A stretch of 64,000 nucleotides of DNA. Origin: Chitinibacter fontanus. GTDB lineage: Bacteria; Pseudomonadota; Gammaproteobacteria; Burkholderiales; Chitinibacteraceae. Below, in pieces: positions 23,789-33,665 of the stretch (within the stretch, counting starts at the first letter, position 1; each line of letters opens with the position of its first letter). The stretch lies in assembly GCF_013423785.1 (NCBI RefSeq), contig NZ_CP058952.1, forward strand, positions 3,499,665 through 3,563,664, written 5' to 3'. The notes under the pieces are model-generated. The model saw only the letters and a program-made list of their open reading frames with translations. It was not told where the DNA came from and made no database searches. The translations under genes were made by a program, and so were the position numbers.

Positions 23789-24756
23789 GGCACTTTGAAA
23801 TGATCGAAGCCACCAAACGACAGCAGCACCGGCTCTAGTTGAGCATTTAAAAATTGAATTGAGGGGGTCATTTGCGGCACAACCACACCAATTCGCGACG
23901 CATTCAGCGCAAACTGTGCCGCACTGACCATTATCTGCTCTCGAGCAGCAACTGGCGCAGTAAAGCACAATTCGTAGTCATCCCCACCAGCTAATTTTGC
24001 TTCTAACGCCAAATCAGCAGGCAAATATTTGAGCTGACTTGCCGCAGGTACGGCATCAAGCCACACCTGCACGCCACAGCCCGAGCGATTGCAAATATGA
24101 CGCAAATCGCCAGCCAAGCCATCGGATATATCTAACGCCGCATGTGCAATAGAGGCAATCGCAGCGCCAAAGCCTACTCTCGGCTGAGGCAAATCAAGTC
24201 GTAAGTCGCATTCCTGCGCAATCAATTCAGGCAATCTCACGCGACCAGTACGATGCATAACAGCTGCTGCTGCCCCACCCAAAGGACCAGAGACCCAAAT
24301 ATCATCACCAACTTGAGCCGCACTACGCAACATCGCGCCACCGCGTGTCACTTCGCCCGCCACTTGAATCGCAATGGTTAACGGGCCACGGGTGGTGTCA
24401 CCACCGACCAATTCGATTTGATGTTCATCAGCCAGCGCAAACATCCCTCGACTAAACGCAGCCAACCAATTGGCGTCAATCTCGGGTAGCGCCAAAGATA
24501 AGGTAAACCAGGTGGGCTTGGCCCCCATTGCAGCCAAGTCCGACAAATTAACTGCCAGACACTTGTGCCCAAGTCGCTCAGGATCTGCATCGGCAAAAAA
24601 ATGCCGCCCAGCGACAAGCATATCTGCAGAGACTGCTAGCTGATGCCCATCACTCACGGTCATTAGCGCAGCATCGTCACCGACCCCCAAATCCGCCTTA
24701 AACAATGGGCGATTTGGGCGAGTGAAATACTGTGCAATTAGATCAAATTCGGTCAT
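23785..24756 (-). CDS. thiL: Thiamine-monophosphate kinase
   Basis: The 323-residue ThiL phosphorylates thiamine monophosphate to the active diphosphate with ATP. Motifs are MTEFDLIAQYFTRP, LGVGDDAALM, the NLSDLAAMGAKPTWFTLSLALP block, VGGDTTRG, and ALDISDGLAGDLRHI with GGDDYELCF near the C-terminus. It begins 11 bases after nusB and overlaps pgpA by four. The nusB-thiL-pgpA order is widely conserved in proteobacteria. Confidence 0.95.
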   Translation of the reverse strand: MTEFDLIAQYFTRPNRPLFKADLGVGDDAALMTVSDGHQLAVSADMLVAGRHFFADADPERLGHKCLAVNLSDLAAMGAKPTWFTLSLALPEIDANWLAAFSRGMFALADEHQIELVGGDTTRGPLTIAIQVAGEVTRGGAMLRSAAQVGDDIWVSGPLGGAAAAVMHRTGRVRLPELIAQECDLRLDLPQPRVGFGAAIASIAHAALDISDGLAGDLRHICNRSGCGVQVWLDAVPAASQLKYLPADLALEAKLAGGDDYELCFTAPVAAREQIMVSAAQFALNASRIGVVVPQMTPSIQFLNAQLEPVLLSFGGFDHFKVP

Positions 24757-24767
24757 ATAACCAGCAA

Positions 24768-25274
24768 TTAGCCCTGACGTTTCGCGCGAATTGCTGCAAA
24801 TTCACTAGCACGAACCAGCTCTGCCAATTTGTCGAGCACGCCATTCACAAAGCGATGGCCGTCTGAGCCGCCGTAGGTTTTAGTTAGCTCAATGGCTTCA
24901 TTGATAATGACAGGATATGGGGTTTCCGGCATTGAAATAATTTCAAACGCCCCTGTATACAGCACCGCCAATTCAACCGTACTAACTTCTTCTAGCGGGC
25001 GATCGACATGTGGCTCAATCGCTTTCGTTAAAGCCGCCGCATCTTTGATTACCCCAAACAGAATAGCGCGATACAAATTAGCATCGGCTTTGGTGAAATA
25101 GGTACTGCTACCACGCAAATAAAGATCGATATTGTTGACCGTATCTTGGCTCATCAAATATTGATACACCCCTTGCACCGCAAATTCACGTGCGCGGCGA
25201 CGCGCCGACTTCATGGGCGCCTTCTTTGCGGCAGGTGATTTAGAGCTAACGTTAGGTGATTGTTCTTCGGTCAT
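24768..25274 (-). CDS. nusB: Transcription antitermination factor NusB
   Basis: The 168-residue protein has the helical NusB fold: [20 protein letters not shown] near residue 25, [20 protein letters not shown], and the C-terminal [20 protein letters not shown] with [14 protein letters not shown]. NusB binds boxA RNA with NusE (S10) in rRNA antitermination. The N-terminus carries an extra basic extension ([12 protein letters not shown]). ATG overlaps the ribH stop, so the two genes are coupled. Confidence 0.95.
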   Translation of the reverse strand: MTEEQSPNVSSKSPAAKKAPMKSARRRAREFAVQGVYQYLMSQDTVNNIDLYLRGSSTYFTKADANLYRAILFGVIKDAAALTKAIEPHVDRPLEEVSTVELAVLYTGAFEIISMPETPYPVIINEAIELTKTYGGSDGHRFVNGVLDKLAELVRASEFAAIRAKRQG

Positions 25275-25741
25275 ACTTGTAATGCCTTTACTAAATTAGC
25301 GGTTTCAACCGCAACACGCGCAGCTTCACGCGCTTTTTCTACAACTCGTACTTCTGCTTGCTCGTCTGTTTCAGTAGTAAGAATGCAGTTGGCAATAGGC
25401 AAACCGGCGTCCAGCGTTACACGCGTGACCCCTGCCCCTGACTCATTAGCCACCAACTCGAAATGGTATGTCTCACCGCGAACAATTGCCCCCAGTGCTA
25501 TCAAGGCATCAAAACGACCACTAGCTGCCATGGTTTGCAATACCACAGGGATTTCTAATGCCCCAGCCACACTACTCAATAAAATATCTTTTGGCTCAAC
25601 ACCCAGCTGGACTAGCTCATCGAGGCAGTTATCCCGCAAACCTTCACAAATAGGGGTATTAAAGCGGCTCATTACTACGCCAATTTTCATGCCAGCACCT
25701 GACAAATTCGGCTTAATCAAAGCAATTCCTTCTACACTCAT
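25271..25741 (-). CDS. ribH: 6,7-dimethyl-8-ribityllumazine synthase
   Basis: The 156-residue lumazine synthase condenses the DHBP product of RibB with the pyrimidine from RibD. Motifs are [31 protein letters not shown], and [20 protein letters not shown] with the catalytic His. The start at 25741 is chosen because AGGA lies eight bases upstream; a GTG two codons earlier would be too close. It overlaps nusB by four bases and follows ribB after 37 bp. Confidence 0.95.
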   Translation of the reverse strand: MSVEGIALIKPNLSGAGMKIGVVMSRFNTPICEGLRDNCLDELVQLGVEPKDILLSSVAGALEIPVVLQTMAASGRFDALIALGAIVRGETYHFELVANESGAGVTRVTLDAGLPIANCILTTETDEQAEVRVVEKAREAARVAVETANLVKALQV

Positions 25742-25778
25742 TTGCACTTTCCTTTATCAATAACTACAGCAGCTGTGA

Positions 25779-26873
25779 TTATTCTGGCTGATGAAAACCG
25801 GTAATTTCCAAACCAAAGCCCATCATGCTTGGGATTTTCCGCTCAGGCGACATCAAACGCATGCGACCTACACCGAGATCTTTTAACATTTGGGCACCGA
25901 TCCCGTACGTGCGCATATCCCATTTTTGCGGCTTATTCAACTTAAGCTCAGGCAAGGCACGGGAAAGCAGATCTTCACCATCCTCAGTGCGGTGCAGTAA
26001 AATTACTACCCCTTTACCCGCCTTTTCGATCGCGGTGAGTGCCGACTCTACATTCCAAGAATGGCTACGAGCATCCAAATCTAGCCAATCGATCACCGAT
26101 AACGGCTCGTGCACCCTTACCAAGGTTTCTTCGTCAGCGGTGGGCTGGCCTTTAACCAAGGCCAAATGTGTCGCTGATGTGAGTTTGTCACGATACACCG
26201 CCAAATCAAACTGACCGGCAAAAGTGCGCACTGACCGGCGACCAACACATTCAATTAGCGTTTCAGTACGGCTGCGGTAATTAATCAGATCGGCAATCGT
26301 ACCAATTTTGAGCTTATGCTCTTCAGCAAAAACCAGCAGCTCTGGCAAGCGAGCCATTGTGCCATCATCATTCATAATCTCGCAGATTACAGAAGCAGGC
26401 GTCAAACCTGCCATCATTGCCAGATCACACCCCGCCTCAGTATGGCCCGCCCTCACCAAGACACCACCTGGTTGCGCCATTACGGGAAATACATGCCCAG
26501 GCGATACCACATCAGTCGCCTTCGCATCGAAAGCGACAGCCTTACGAATCGTCAACGCGCGGTCATGCGCCGAAATACCCGTACTTACACCTTCAGCAGC
26601 TTCAATGGATGCCGTAAAATTGGTGCCAAATGATGAGCCATTACTCGAGACCATAGTCGTTAAATTGAGTAATTTGCAGCGATCCGGCGTCAAGGTAAGG
26701 CAAACCAAGCCACGGCCATACTTGGCCATAAAATTGATTGCCTCAGGTGTCACAAAATCTGCAGCCAAGACCAAGTCGCCTTCATTCTCGCGATCTTCCT
26801 CGTCCACCAAAACGACCATACGCCCGGCTTTTAATTCCGCAACGATTTCACTAACGGGTGAGATTTGGCTCAT
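25779..26873 (-). CDS. ribB: 3,4-dihydroxy-2-butanone-4-phosphate synthase with inactive GTP cyclohydrolase II-like domain
   Basis: The 364-residue protein has an intact N-terminal DHBP synthase domain (VVLVDEEDRENEGDL near 22-36, RGLVCLTLT, HTEAGCDLAMMAG). It is fused to a C-terminal RibA-like domain starting near 210. In an active cyclohydrolase II the region after RVHxE holds three zinc-binding Cys. Here it reads RVHEPLSVIDWLDLDARSHS without any Cys, so that half cannot bind zinc as usual. Such fusions occur in other beta- and gammaproteobacteria, with a separate RibA elsewhere. It overlaps ribE by four bases (ATGA). Confidence 0.93.
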   Translation of the reverse strand: MSQISPVSEIVAELKAGRMVVLVDEEDRENEGDLVLAADFVTPEAINFMAKYGRGLVCLTLTPDRCKLLNLTTMVSSNGSSFGTNFTASIEAAEGVSTGISAHDRALTIRKAVAFDAKATDVVSPGHVFPVMAQPGGVLVRAGHTEAGCDLAMMAGLTPASVICEIMNDDGTMARLPELLVFAEEHKLKIGTIADLINYRSRTETLIECVGRRSVRTFAGQFDLAVYRDKLTSATHLALVKGQPTADEETLVRVHEPLSVIDWLDLDARSHSWNVESALTAIEKAGKGVVILLHRTEDGEDLLSRALPELKLNKPQKWDMRTYGIGAQMLKDLGVGRMRLMSPERKIPSMMGFGLEITGFHQPE

Positions 26874-27499
26874 GCTTGAGCTCCAATTTGACTTGCTTCT
26901 AATGAAACCATGCGCTCAACATAGCGTGCAATCAGGTCTATCTCTAGATTGACCTTTGCACCCGCCGACAGTTGACCCAGTGTTGTCACACTTAAGGTGT
27001 GCGGAATTAAGTTAATTGAGAAAACACATCCATCGACAGTGTCTTGTACAGTGTTCGTGGTCAATGAAACCCCATTAACCACCACTGAGCCCTTCGCCGC
27101 CAAATACTTAGCCAGTGACTTTGGCGCACAAACGACTAGCTCGCGATTTTCGCCCACGGCATCAAAACTCAGCACTTGACCCACACCATCCACATGGCCT
27201 GATACCATATGCCCACCCAGCATATCCCCCAGCCGCAGAGCTTTTTCCAGATTAACTTTAGCACCACTTTGATCCAAACCTACGGTGCAGCGCAATGACT
27301 CGCCAGAAACATCAATTTTATAAACATTCGGGGGTATAAGCTCAATCACCGTCATGCATGCGCCATTATGAGCAATACTATCCCCTAGTACTACATTGTT
27401 CATATCCAAATCAGCAGCATCCACCGTCAGGCGAACGCCACCATCAAAGGCCTGTACATCTGTAATCTGACCAACCGCCTGAATAATGCCAGTAAACAT
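26870..27499 (-). CDS. ribE: Riboflavin synthase, alpha chain
   Basis: The 209-residue protein consists of two similar lumazine-binding barrels: MFTGIIQAVGQI start, SIAHNGACMTVIEL and GGHMVSGHVDGVGQV in the first half, and VVNGVSLTTNTVQDTVDGCV in the second. It dismutates two lumazines into riboflavin. The start at 27499 has AAGGA; an upstream extension is not used. It lies between a small zinc-ribbon gene (one base away) and ribB (overlap). Confidence 0.95.
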   Translation of the reverse strand: MFTGIIQAVGQITDVQAFDGGVRLTVDAADLDMNNVVLGDSIAHNGACMTVIELIPPNVYKIDVSGESLRCTVGLDQSGAKVNLEKALRLGDMLGGHMVSGHVDGVGQVLSFDAVGENRELVVCAPKSLAKYLAAKGSVVVNGVSLTTNTVQDTVDGCVFSINLIPHTLSVTTLGQLSAGAKVNLEIDLIARYVERMVSLEASQIGAQA

Positions 27500-27500
27500 A

Positions 27501-27665
27501 TTAGTCCTTGTGCTCAGGAAATAATGACGGGTTCGCACTGCGCACCCGCGATGAGGATTTCAATTCATTGCAATGATTACAAAAATAGCTTTTGGCCCCA
27601 CAGGCTGCTAAAACTTCAAGCTCTTTGCCACAATCAGGGCAGACTGGCTTAGTGTTATCACTCAT
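27501..27665 (-). CDS. Small zinc-ribbon protein, YfgJ-like
   Basis: The 54-residue protein has CPDCGKELEVLAACGAKSYF and CNHCNELKSSSRV, the spacing of the YfgJ-type zinc ribbon. GGGGGA precedes the start at 27665. It is packed between ribD (one base) and ribE (one base) and so is co-expressed with riboflavin synthesis. No role in that pathway is known. An in-frame extension to 27737 overlaps ribD and is not used. Confidence 0.8.
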   Translation of the reverse strand: MSDNTKPVCPDCGKELEVLAACGAKSYFCNHCNELKSSSRVRSANPSLFPEHKD

Positions 27666-27666
27666 T

Positions 27667-28818
27667 TCATTCCCCCAAAGTAGATTCAGCAAATACCACA
27701 TTTGGATCAGTAAAGCGCAGCTGCAAGCGCTGATCACCCCCTACCATACGGCGATCAAACAAGCTTGGCTTATATTGCTGACTTAGCGCTGCAAGATCAA
27801 AATCTGCCATAGCTTGACCACGTCCAATGAAGCTCATCGCCTGATAAAGAATAATTTCATCGACCAGACCAGCCTGCAGCAAAGCGCCGACCAGCTTACC
27901 ACCCGCCTCAACCGTTACCTCATTAAACCCTTGCTGCGCTAAATACTCACATACAGCAAGCAAATCGACCCTACCAGATTGCTCTGGCAACTCTTTCACC
28001 TCTGCAAGCGTGCGCAAAACGGCATGCTCAGATGCCAAATTAGTGGTCAAAATATGCGTTTTGCCTTGAGGAACCGCCTCAGGCAAAATTTGTAAAATCT
28101 TCGCCGTAACAGGAGTACGCAATCGGCTATCGACAACCACCCGTTGCGGCTGACGCTGTGCTGGCAAGTCGCGGACTGTCAATTGCGGGTCATCAGCAAG
28201 CACAGTACCAACACCCGTTAGCATGGCACAGGATTGTGCTCGTATTTTCTGCACATCAGCGCGGGCAGGAGCGCCAGTAATCCATTGTGATTCGCCACTA
28301 TTAAGTGCAATACGCCCATCCAAACTGGCGGCCAGTTTAACTCGCAACCATGGACGCTTACGAATCATACGAGACAGAAAGCCCTTATGATGCTCACGCG
28401 CTTGTGCAGCAAGCAGGCCATGCGCCACTTCGATATCGTGATTGGCCAAACGGGCCAACCCTTGGCCTGCAACTAAAGGATTAGGGTCACGCAATGCAGC
28501 AACAACGCGATCTACTCCAGCGCCAATCAGGGCATTAGCACAAGGTGGGGTGCGCCCGAAGTGACTGCACGGCTCCAACGTAACATAGGCCGTGGCACCT
28601 AATATTTTTTCCGGCGCGCGCGATTTCGCCATTTTCAAGGCCATAATTTCCGCATGCGCACCACCGGCAGCCTGACTATGACCATAGCCGATAATTTCAC
28701 CATGATTGACCAGCACAGCACCAACACAGGGGTTGGGTGTTGTCAGATGAGCTCCTCGCGCAGCAATTTGCAAGGCTTTGGCCATCATTTCATGATCGAA
28801 CGCGCTAAATTGACTCAC
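27667..28818 (-). CDS. ribD: Bifunctional pyrimidine deaminase/reductase of riboflavin synthesis
   Basis: The 383-residue RibD has an N-terminal cytidine-deaminase-like domain with [12 protein letters not shown] and [20 protein letters not shown] (zinc site His/Glu, Cys, Cys). The C-terminal dihydrofolate-reductase-like domain has [18 protein letters not shown] and [10 protein letters not shown]. It carries out steps two and three from GTP to the ribitylamino pyrimidine. It overlaps nrdR by four bases. Confidence 0.95.
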   Translation of the reverse strand: MSQFSAFDHEMMAKALQIAARGAHLTTPNPCVGAVLVNHGEIIGYGHSQAAGGAHAEIMALKMAKSRAPEKILGATAYVTLEPCSHFGRTPPCANALIGAGVDRVVAALRDPNPLVAGQGLARLANHDIEVAHGLLAAQAREHHKGFLSRMIRKRPWLRVKLAASLDGRIALNSGESQWITGAPARADVQKIRAQSCAMLTGVGTVLADDPQLTVRDLPAQRQPQRVVVDSRLRTPVTAKILQILPEAVPQGKTHILTTNLASEHAVLRTLAEVKELPEQSGRVDLLAVCEYLAQQGFNEVTVEAGGKLVGALLQAGLVDEIILYQAMSFIGRGQAMADFDLAALSQQYKPSLFDRRMVGGDQRLQLRFTDPNVVFAESTLGE

Positions 28819-29267
28819 TCCTTCGTTACCTCGCGAATCACATCACGAAAGTCTTCAACGTCCTGGAAGGAGCGATATACAGAGGCAAAACGGATATAAG
28901 CGACTTTATCCAGCTTGGCCAACTCAGCAATCACCATTTCACCAATTTGGCGGGACATAATTTCGCGCTCACCCACGGTAAGCACTTTCTGGATAATACG
29001 GGAAATCGCCTCGTCAACCAGTGGAGTAGGTACTGGCCGTTTATGCAGGGCACGTAAAAAACTCGTGCGTACCTTCTCACGATCAAATTCTGCGCGCTGA
29101 CCGTTCTGCTTAACTACTTGGGGCATACGTACTTCAGCGGTTTCAAAGGTGGTGAAGCGCTTATCACAAATCGTACAGCGACGACGGCGGCGAACGACGT
29201 CACCCTCGTCAGACACACGTGAATCTACGACTTGCGTATCTGGTGAACCACAAAATGGGCACTTCAT
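28815..29267 (-). CDS. nrdR: Transcriptional repressor NrdR
   Basis: The 150-residue protein starts with a zinc ribbon ([17 protein letters not shown], then [17 protein letters not shown]) followed by an ATP-cone domain ([20 protein letters not shown]). NrdR senses ATP/dATP and represses ribonucleotide reductase genes. The TTG upstream at 29282 would add five residues that the family lacks. The nrdR-ribD order is common. The NrdR targets are not in the window. Confidence 0.95.
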   Translation of the reverse strand: MKCPFCGSPDTQVVDSRVSDEGDVVRRRRRCTICDKRFTTFETAEVRMPQVVKQNGQRAEFDREKVRTSFLRALHKRPVPTPLVDEAISRIIQKVLTVGEREIMSRQIGEMVIAELAKLDKVAYIRFASVYRSFQDVEDFRDVIREVTKE

Positions 29268-29416
29268 GAACGAACCCCGCAAAGAACAAAAGAGCGATTT
29301 TTATCAGATGAGGACGTAGCTTAAAAACTCAAGCCCAACATACTCTAACCAGGTATCTAGCTAGAAGTCTTGCTTAGCATCAAACCCTGCGATATACATC
29401 TTTTATAAAACACAAA

Positions 29417-29445
29417 AGGTGGAGCGCAATGCTCCACCTCTTTTT
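29417..29445. terminator. Bidirectional terminator after glyA
   Basis: AGGTGGAGC and GCTCCACCT form a 9-bp stem with a 5-base loop, with CTTTTT on the plus side and TTTTGTGTTTT on the minus side. It ends the glyA transcript. Confidence 0.88.
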
Positions 29446-29464
29446 CAGCCTAAAACACTAAAAA

Positions 29465-30712
29465 TTAAGCGCCGTAAACTGGGAATTGCGCTGTCAAAGC
29501 TTTAACTTTAGCTGCAACAGTTGCAATATTTGCTTCATCTTCCGGATTATCCAGCACATCAGCGATCAAATTAGCCACTTGAATCGCTTCGGCTTCTTTA
29601 AAACCACGCGTGGTAATCGCTGGCGCACCGATACGAATACCTGAAGTCACAAAGGGGCTTTCTGGATCGTTCGGGATCGCGTTTTTGTTCACCGTGATGT
29701 GCGCTTTGCCCAAGAAAGCATCCGCCGCTTTACCAGTTAGACCTTTAGGACGCAGGTCAACCAAGAATACGTGCGACTCGGTGCGGCCAGAAATAATGCG
29801 CAGACCGCGTTCAGCCAAAGTTTTTGCCATTGCTTGCGCATTCAGCAAAACTTGTTTTTGATATTCTTTGAACTCTTCAGTTGCAGCTTCTTTGAACGCT
29901 ACCGCTTTACCTGCGATCACGTGCATCAGCGGGCCACCTTGCAAAGTTGGGAACACGTTTGAATTCAGTGACTTTTCAAACTCCGCCTTCGCCAAGATAA
30001 TGCCGCCGCGTGGACCGCGCAGTGTTTTGTGCGTAGTCGACGTTACAAAGTGTGCGTGTGGCACTGGGTTTGGATACACACCAGCAGCGATCAGACCGGC
30101 GTAGTGAGCCATATCCACCATGAAATAAGCGCCAACCTTGTCAGCAATTTCACGCATACGCGCCCAGTCAAAACGCAAAGCGTACGCCGAAGCGCCACCG
30201 ATCAGCAGTTTTGGCTTGGTTTCGAGTGCAACGCGTTCCATATCGTCATAATCGATTTCTTCGTTTTCGTTCAAACCGTAGGCCACGATATTGAACAATT
30301 TACCAGACAAATTTGCAGGCGAACCATGCGTCAAGTGACCGCCGTGGCCCAAGTTCATACCCATTACGGTGTCGCCCGGCTTCAGGATCGAGAAGTAAAC
30401 GGCTTGGTTAGCTTGTGAGCCAGAATGTGGCTGCACGTTAGCGTACTCAGCACCAAACAATGCTTTTACGCGATCAATCGCCAGTTGCTCGATCACATCA
30501 ACGTGTTCACAACCGCCGTAGAAACGTTTGCCTGGGTAGCCTTCAGCGTATTTGTTGGTGAGTTGAGAGCCTTGGGCTTCCATCACCGCTGGGCTGGTGT
30601 AGTTTTCAGACGCGATCAATTCGATATGTTCGTGCTGGCGAACAACCTCAGCAGCCATCGCTGCGGCAAGATCAGGATCGTAAGAGGCGATAGTTTGAGA
30701 CTTCGAGAACAT
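29465..30712 (-). CDS. glyA: Serine hydroxymethyltransferase
   Basis: The 415-residue PLP enzyme interconverts serine and glycine with tetrahydrofolate, the main source of one-carbon units. It has the [20 protein letters not shown] start region, [14 protein letters not shown], and the PLP lysine in [17 protein letters not shown]. The family's full length is present. It is a single-gene unit with its own terminator, divergent from no gene; the CorA-like gene lies 96 bp upstream in the same direction. Confidence 0.97.
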   Translation of the reverse strand: MFSKSQTIASYDPDLAAAMAAEVVRQHEHIELIASENYTSPAVMEAQGSQLTNKYAEGYPGKRFYGGCEHVDVIEQLAIDRVKALFGAEYANVQPHSGSQANQAVYFSILKPGDTVMGMNLGHGGHLTHGSPANLSGKLFNIVAYGLNENEEIDYDDMERVALETKPKLLIGGASAYALRFDWARMREIADKVGAYFMVDMAHYAGLIAAGVYPNPVPHAHFVTSTTHKTLRGPRGGIILAKAEFEKSLNSNVFPTLQGGPLMHVIAGKAVAFKEAATEEFKEYQKQVLLNAQAMAKTLAERGLRIISGRTESHVFLVDLRPKGLTGKAADAFLGKAHITVNKNAIPNDPESPFVTSGIRIGAPAITTRGFKEAEAIQVANLIADVLDNPEDEANIATVAAKVKALTAQFPVYGA

Positions 30713-30808
30713 GAGCGGGCAGCTTCCGTTACCGTTGAAAGATGCGTGATTCTAACACGACTTAGATCAAATCGAGATGCGCAGTTATCAGCTAGCCATG
30801 CAAGAATT

Positions 30809-32464
30809 TCATGATTTCTTTTTTCGCCAGACATTTGCAAGCATTTTGATGGTTTGGCGCAATGAAACCCGCTCATCAGACATCGCATCCAAAAACTCAG
30901 CCAAACCTTTGGATTTAGCAACCGTCACAAAGATTAACCAAGTAATCGGCACCGAGACGGCAATAAAATACCCAACCCGCTGCAACAATGGCTCTTCGGC
31001 CAAACCAAAGAGATTCATTCCCAAAAAACCAGTAATCGTGGTACCGACTAAACCAAATACTGTTACCACGGTCAAGCGCACAACAGTATCGGCCTGCCGC
31101 CGCAGATCATCATTTTCCAAATATTGATTCATGCTTTGCACTGAGTCGGCAACATCCCGATGCAATCGTTGCGTATCCAAGTGAACGGACATCATTTTGA
31201 ACAATTGAGCGGAGACCACTTGATTGGACACTTCCCTAAACCAGTAACGCTGATTAAATCGCAAAAAACCCTCTAAAAGCAGACGAATCTCGCGCTTGAA
31301 GGTTCGAATCGATTGAATATCTTTCAAATCAAGCTCTGAAAGCGCAACTGCCAACCGATCGGAGAACATCAGCAATGACGATTTATGGAAATGCGCAATC
31401 AACGCCATTAAGAAGTGCTGGTGACGAAACTGCCCCAGCACGCCAGTAAACGGATCAGAATAAAATTGATTAGCATGCATTCCAACCATCACAAAAGCAT
31501 GACCATTACACATCATGCGGGTTGAGGTTGAAGCATGCTTACGCTCAGGCACCCAAAAACGATCAAAGCAGCAATTGCTTTCAAACTCGCTAAAAATTTT
31601 TCGCGTATATGGCAACTCATCTTCGCTACCTGGGCGAGTTACCATCCCTAGCCGATAAAAATCTTCATCAGAAAGCTTAAATGGGTCATCAACAGCTACA
31701 TAGGCCAGAATAGGCATTCGATGATATTCAATTTGACGATACCGCAGCGCCCCGGCGGCCGCAGAATGATGCAACACCAGAGGCTGCATCAGAAAATCCC
31801 AATGCGAGGCCATTCTTGGTGCACGGTACTGCCCCAAATGCGCCAAATAACCCGCACGATCCTCGTAATCCGACTCAGAAATCACTTCGCCAGAAGCATT
31901 AAGCCACGCCACCTTGCGCAAACAATTTGCCGCAGTCGAGTCTTCATCCCACTGAGCAGGAAATGCGCGCCCAAAGCGAAACAACGCATCTTGCACCCGC
32001 TTGAGTGGCAAATTCTCTCCAACAATTTCAAACGCTAAAATCACCACATCAACATCGTAAAAGAAATACAAGTCGATATGCGCCACCTTAAAATGATGTA
32101 CAGCACCATCTTTAAACATCATCAAAACTGTAGAGATGTCGGTACGGCGAAAAACATGCAATGGGGAGTGCCCGTAACTACCTAAGCCCGAAGATTTATT
32201 CTCGCCATATAAAAAACGCTGAACATAAGGAAGGAAAGTGACAAACTCACGATAGTGACGCTCCTCGAATTGCTCGGGAGCACCGTCAAACTCTGTTGCA
32301 CGAGGCTGCCAGGGAGAGCCAGCTGCAGCAGCCTCTTGCATTAGCTCCCACTGCCGCCCCATTGCCCTAGATTCACCGCTTTTGCGCGGCATGGGCATTA
32401 ACTGCAAAGGCCAGATCAGAATTTGCCGGAAGTGCTTAACTAACACATCAGAACTTGTCGCCAT
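30809..32464 (-). CDS. Large CorA-like membrane protein
   Basis: The 551-residue protein has a long soluble N-terminal domain and two C-terminal membrane spans (TVVRLTVVTVFGLVGTTITGFL near 465 and VGYFIAVSVPITWLIFVTVA near 502). The loop between them contains GMNLFG, the GMN selectivity signature of CorA-type divalent cation channels. A coiled region (LHRDVADSVQSMNQYLENDD) leads into the first span, as in CorA. Ordinary CorA is about 320 residues, so the N-terminal domain is about 200 residues longer and unlike CorA. Magnesium or another divalent ion is the probable substrate; a regulatory role of the extra domain is only a guess. Confidence 0.7.
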   Translation of the reverse strand: MATSSDVLVKHFRQILIWPLQLMPMPRKSGESRAMGRQWELMQEAAAAGSPWQPRATEFDGAPEQFEERHYREFVTFLPYVQRFLYGENKSSGLGSYGHSPLHVFRRTDISTVLMMFKDGAVHHFKVAHIDLYFFYDVDVVILAFEIVGENLPLKRVQDALFRFGRAFPAQWDEDSTAANCLRKVAWLNASGEVISESDYEDRAGYLAHLGQYRAPRMASHWDFLMQPLVLHHSAAAGALRYRQIEYHRMPILAYVAVDDPFKLSDEDFYRLGMVTRPGSEDELPYTRKIFSEFESNCCFDRFWVPERKHASTSTRMMCNGHAFVMVGMHANQFYSDPFTGVLGQFRHQHFLMALIAHFHKSSLLMFSDRLAVALSELDLKDIQSIRTFKREIRLLLEGFLRFNQRYWFREVSNQVVSAQLFKMMSVHLDTQRLHRDVADSVQSMNQYLENDDLRRQADTVVRLTVVTVFGLVGTTITGFLGMNLFGLAEEPLLQRVGYFIAVSVPITWLIFVTVAKSKGLAEFLDAMSDERVSLRQTIKMLANVWRKKKS

Positions 32465-32516
32465 ATCTCACCCTTTTTAATGGAGAAACTGGCGACCATC
32501 GGCTAATGATTACGAA

Positions 32517-33071
32517 TTACAAGCCTTTAACCGCATACACGGCCAGAGTATTACGCCAGTACCCTTGGTAGTCCATCCCGCAACCAAACAAGAAGCGATC
32601 TTCTACTTCCATTCCAACAAAATCAGCCTTAATCCCCACCGCCTTACGATCATGCTTTTTATCAATCAAGACAGCTACATGCACCGCACTAGCACCCTGT
32701 TGTTTGCAGTACTCAACAATCGCAGCCAAGGTGTGACCTTCATCAAGAATGTCGTCAACAATAACGACAGTGCGACCACGCAAATCCTCGCGAGGCTTAA
32801 CCTTCCAATCCAATTCGCCACCAGAAGTCTCGTTACGGTAGCGAGTTGCATGCAGATAAGCCATCTCAAGCGGAAACTTAAGGCGCGGCAACAAATGCCC
32901 CGCCACAATCAAGCCTCCATTTAATACGGTATACACCACAGGGTTAGTATGTGCTAAAGCCTTACACATCTGCTCACCCATCTGATCTAAAGCAGCCAAC
33001 ACTTCGGCCTCAGGATGCAAGCAATCTGCATTATCTAAAATGGTACGAGCTTCGGGCAATTCCATGGTCAC
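32517..33071 (-). CDS. hpt: Hypoxanthine-guanine phosphoribosyltransferase
   Basis: The 184-residue type I phosphoribosyltransferase has the PRPP-binding loop VVIVDDILDEGHTLAAI (about 107-123) and a beta-strand PVVYTVLNGGLIVAGHLL. It salvages hypoxanthine and guanine to IMP and GMP. A GTG at 33071 with AGGA eight bases upstream is used; the ATG two codons later is possible. It is the third gene of a permease-apt-hpt salvage operon (gaps 6 and 21 bp). Confidence 0.88.
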   Translation of the reverse strand: MTMELPEARTILDNADCLHPEAEVLAALDQMGEQMCKALAHTNPVVYTVLNGGLIVAGHLLPRLKFPLEMAYLHATRYRNETSGGELDWKVKPREDLRGRTVVIVDDILDEGHTLAAIVEYCKQQGASAVHVAVLIDKKHDRKAVGIKADFVGMEVEDRFLFGCGMDYQGYWRNTLAVYAVKGL

Positions 33072-33092
33072 GATAAAATCCTCACTCCAAGC

Positions 33093-33659
33093 TTAATGCC
33101 CAGAAAAATCACAAACAGTAAATAATTCAATACCTTGTTGCCGCACAAGATTTGAGCCCCCCAACTCGGGCAAATCAACAATAGCAGCCGCCTCAACCAC
33201 ATTTGCGCCAATCCGCCTCAGGAGATTGGCCGCAGCAATCATGGTTCCACCAGTTGCAACAAGATCATCAATTAATAATACGCGATCCCCAGCTTTGCAA
33301 GCATCGGCATGCAACTCAACCGTTGCCGAACCATATTCAAGCTCATACTCTTCGGCAATGGTATCAAACGGCAACTTCCCTTTTTTACGCACAGGAACAA
33401 AACCCAGATTCAGCTCGTAGGCAACTACAGCCCCCAAAATAAAGCCGCGAGCATCAACGCCAGCCACCACATCTAGATTTTGATCCATATACCGATGCAC
33501 AAAAATATCCACAAGCACCCGAAAGGTTTTAGGATCTTGCAGCAGCGGCGTTATATCGCGAAACATGACCCCCTGTTGCGGCCAATCCGGAACCGTTCTT
33601 ATCCTTGAGCGAATGTAATCAGCGTAGGGCGGCATAGCCAAAACAGGGGCAGTCATCAT
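33093..33659 (-). CDS. apt: Adenine phosphoribosyltransferase
   Basis: The 188-residue protein shows the Apt pattern: [44 protein letters not shown], and the PRPP loop [14 protein letters not shown]. It converts adenine and PRPP to AMP. It starts six bases after the purine permease gene stop and is followed by hpt, so the three genes probably form one uptake-and-salvage operon. Confidence 0.95.
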   Translation of the reverse strand: MMTAPVLAMPPYADYIRSRIRTVPDWPQQGVMFRDITPLLQDPKTFRVLVDIFVHRYMDQNLDVVAGVDARGFILGAVVAYELNLGFVPVRKKGKLPFDTIAEEYELEYGSATVELHADACKAGDRVLLIDDLVATGGTMIAAANLLRRIGANVVEAAAIVDLPELGGSNLVRQQGIELFTVCDFSGH

Positions 33660-33665
33660 CTAATC

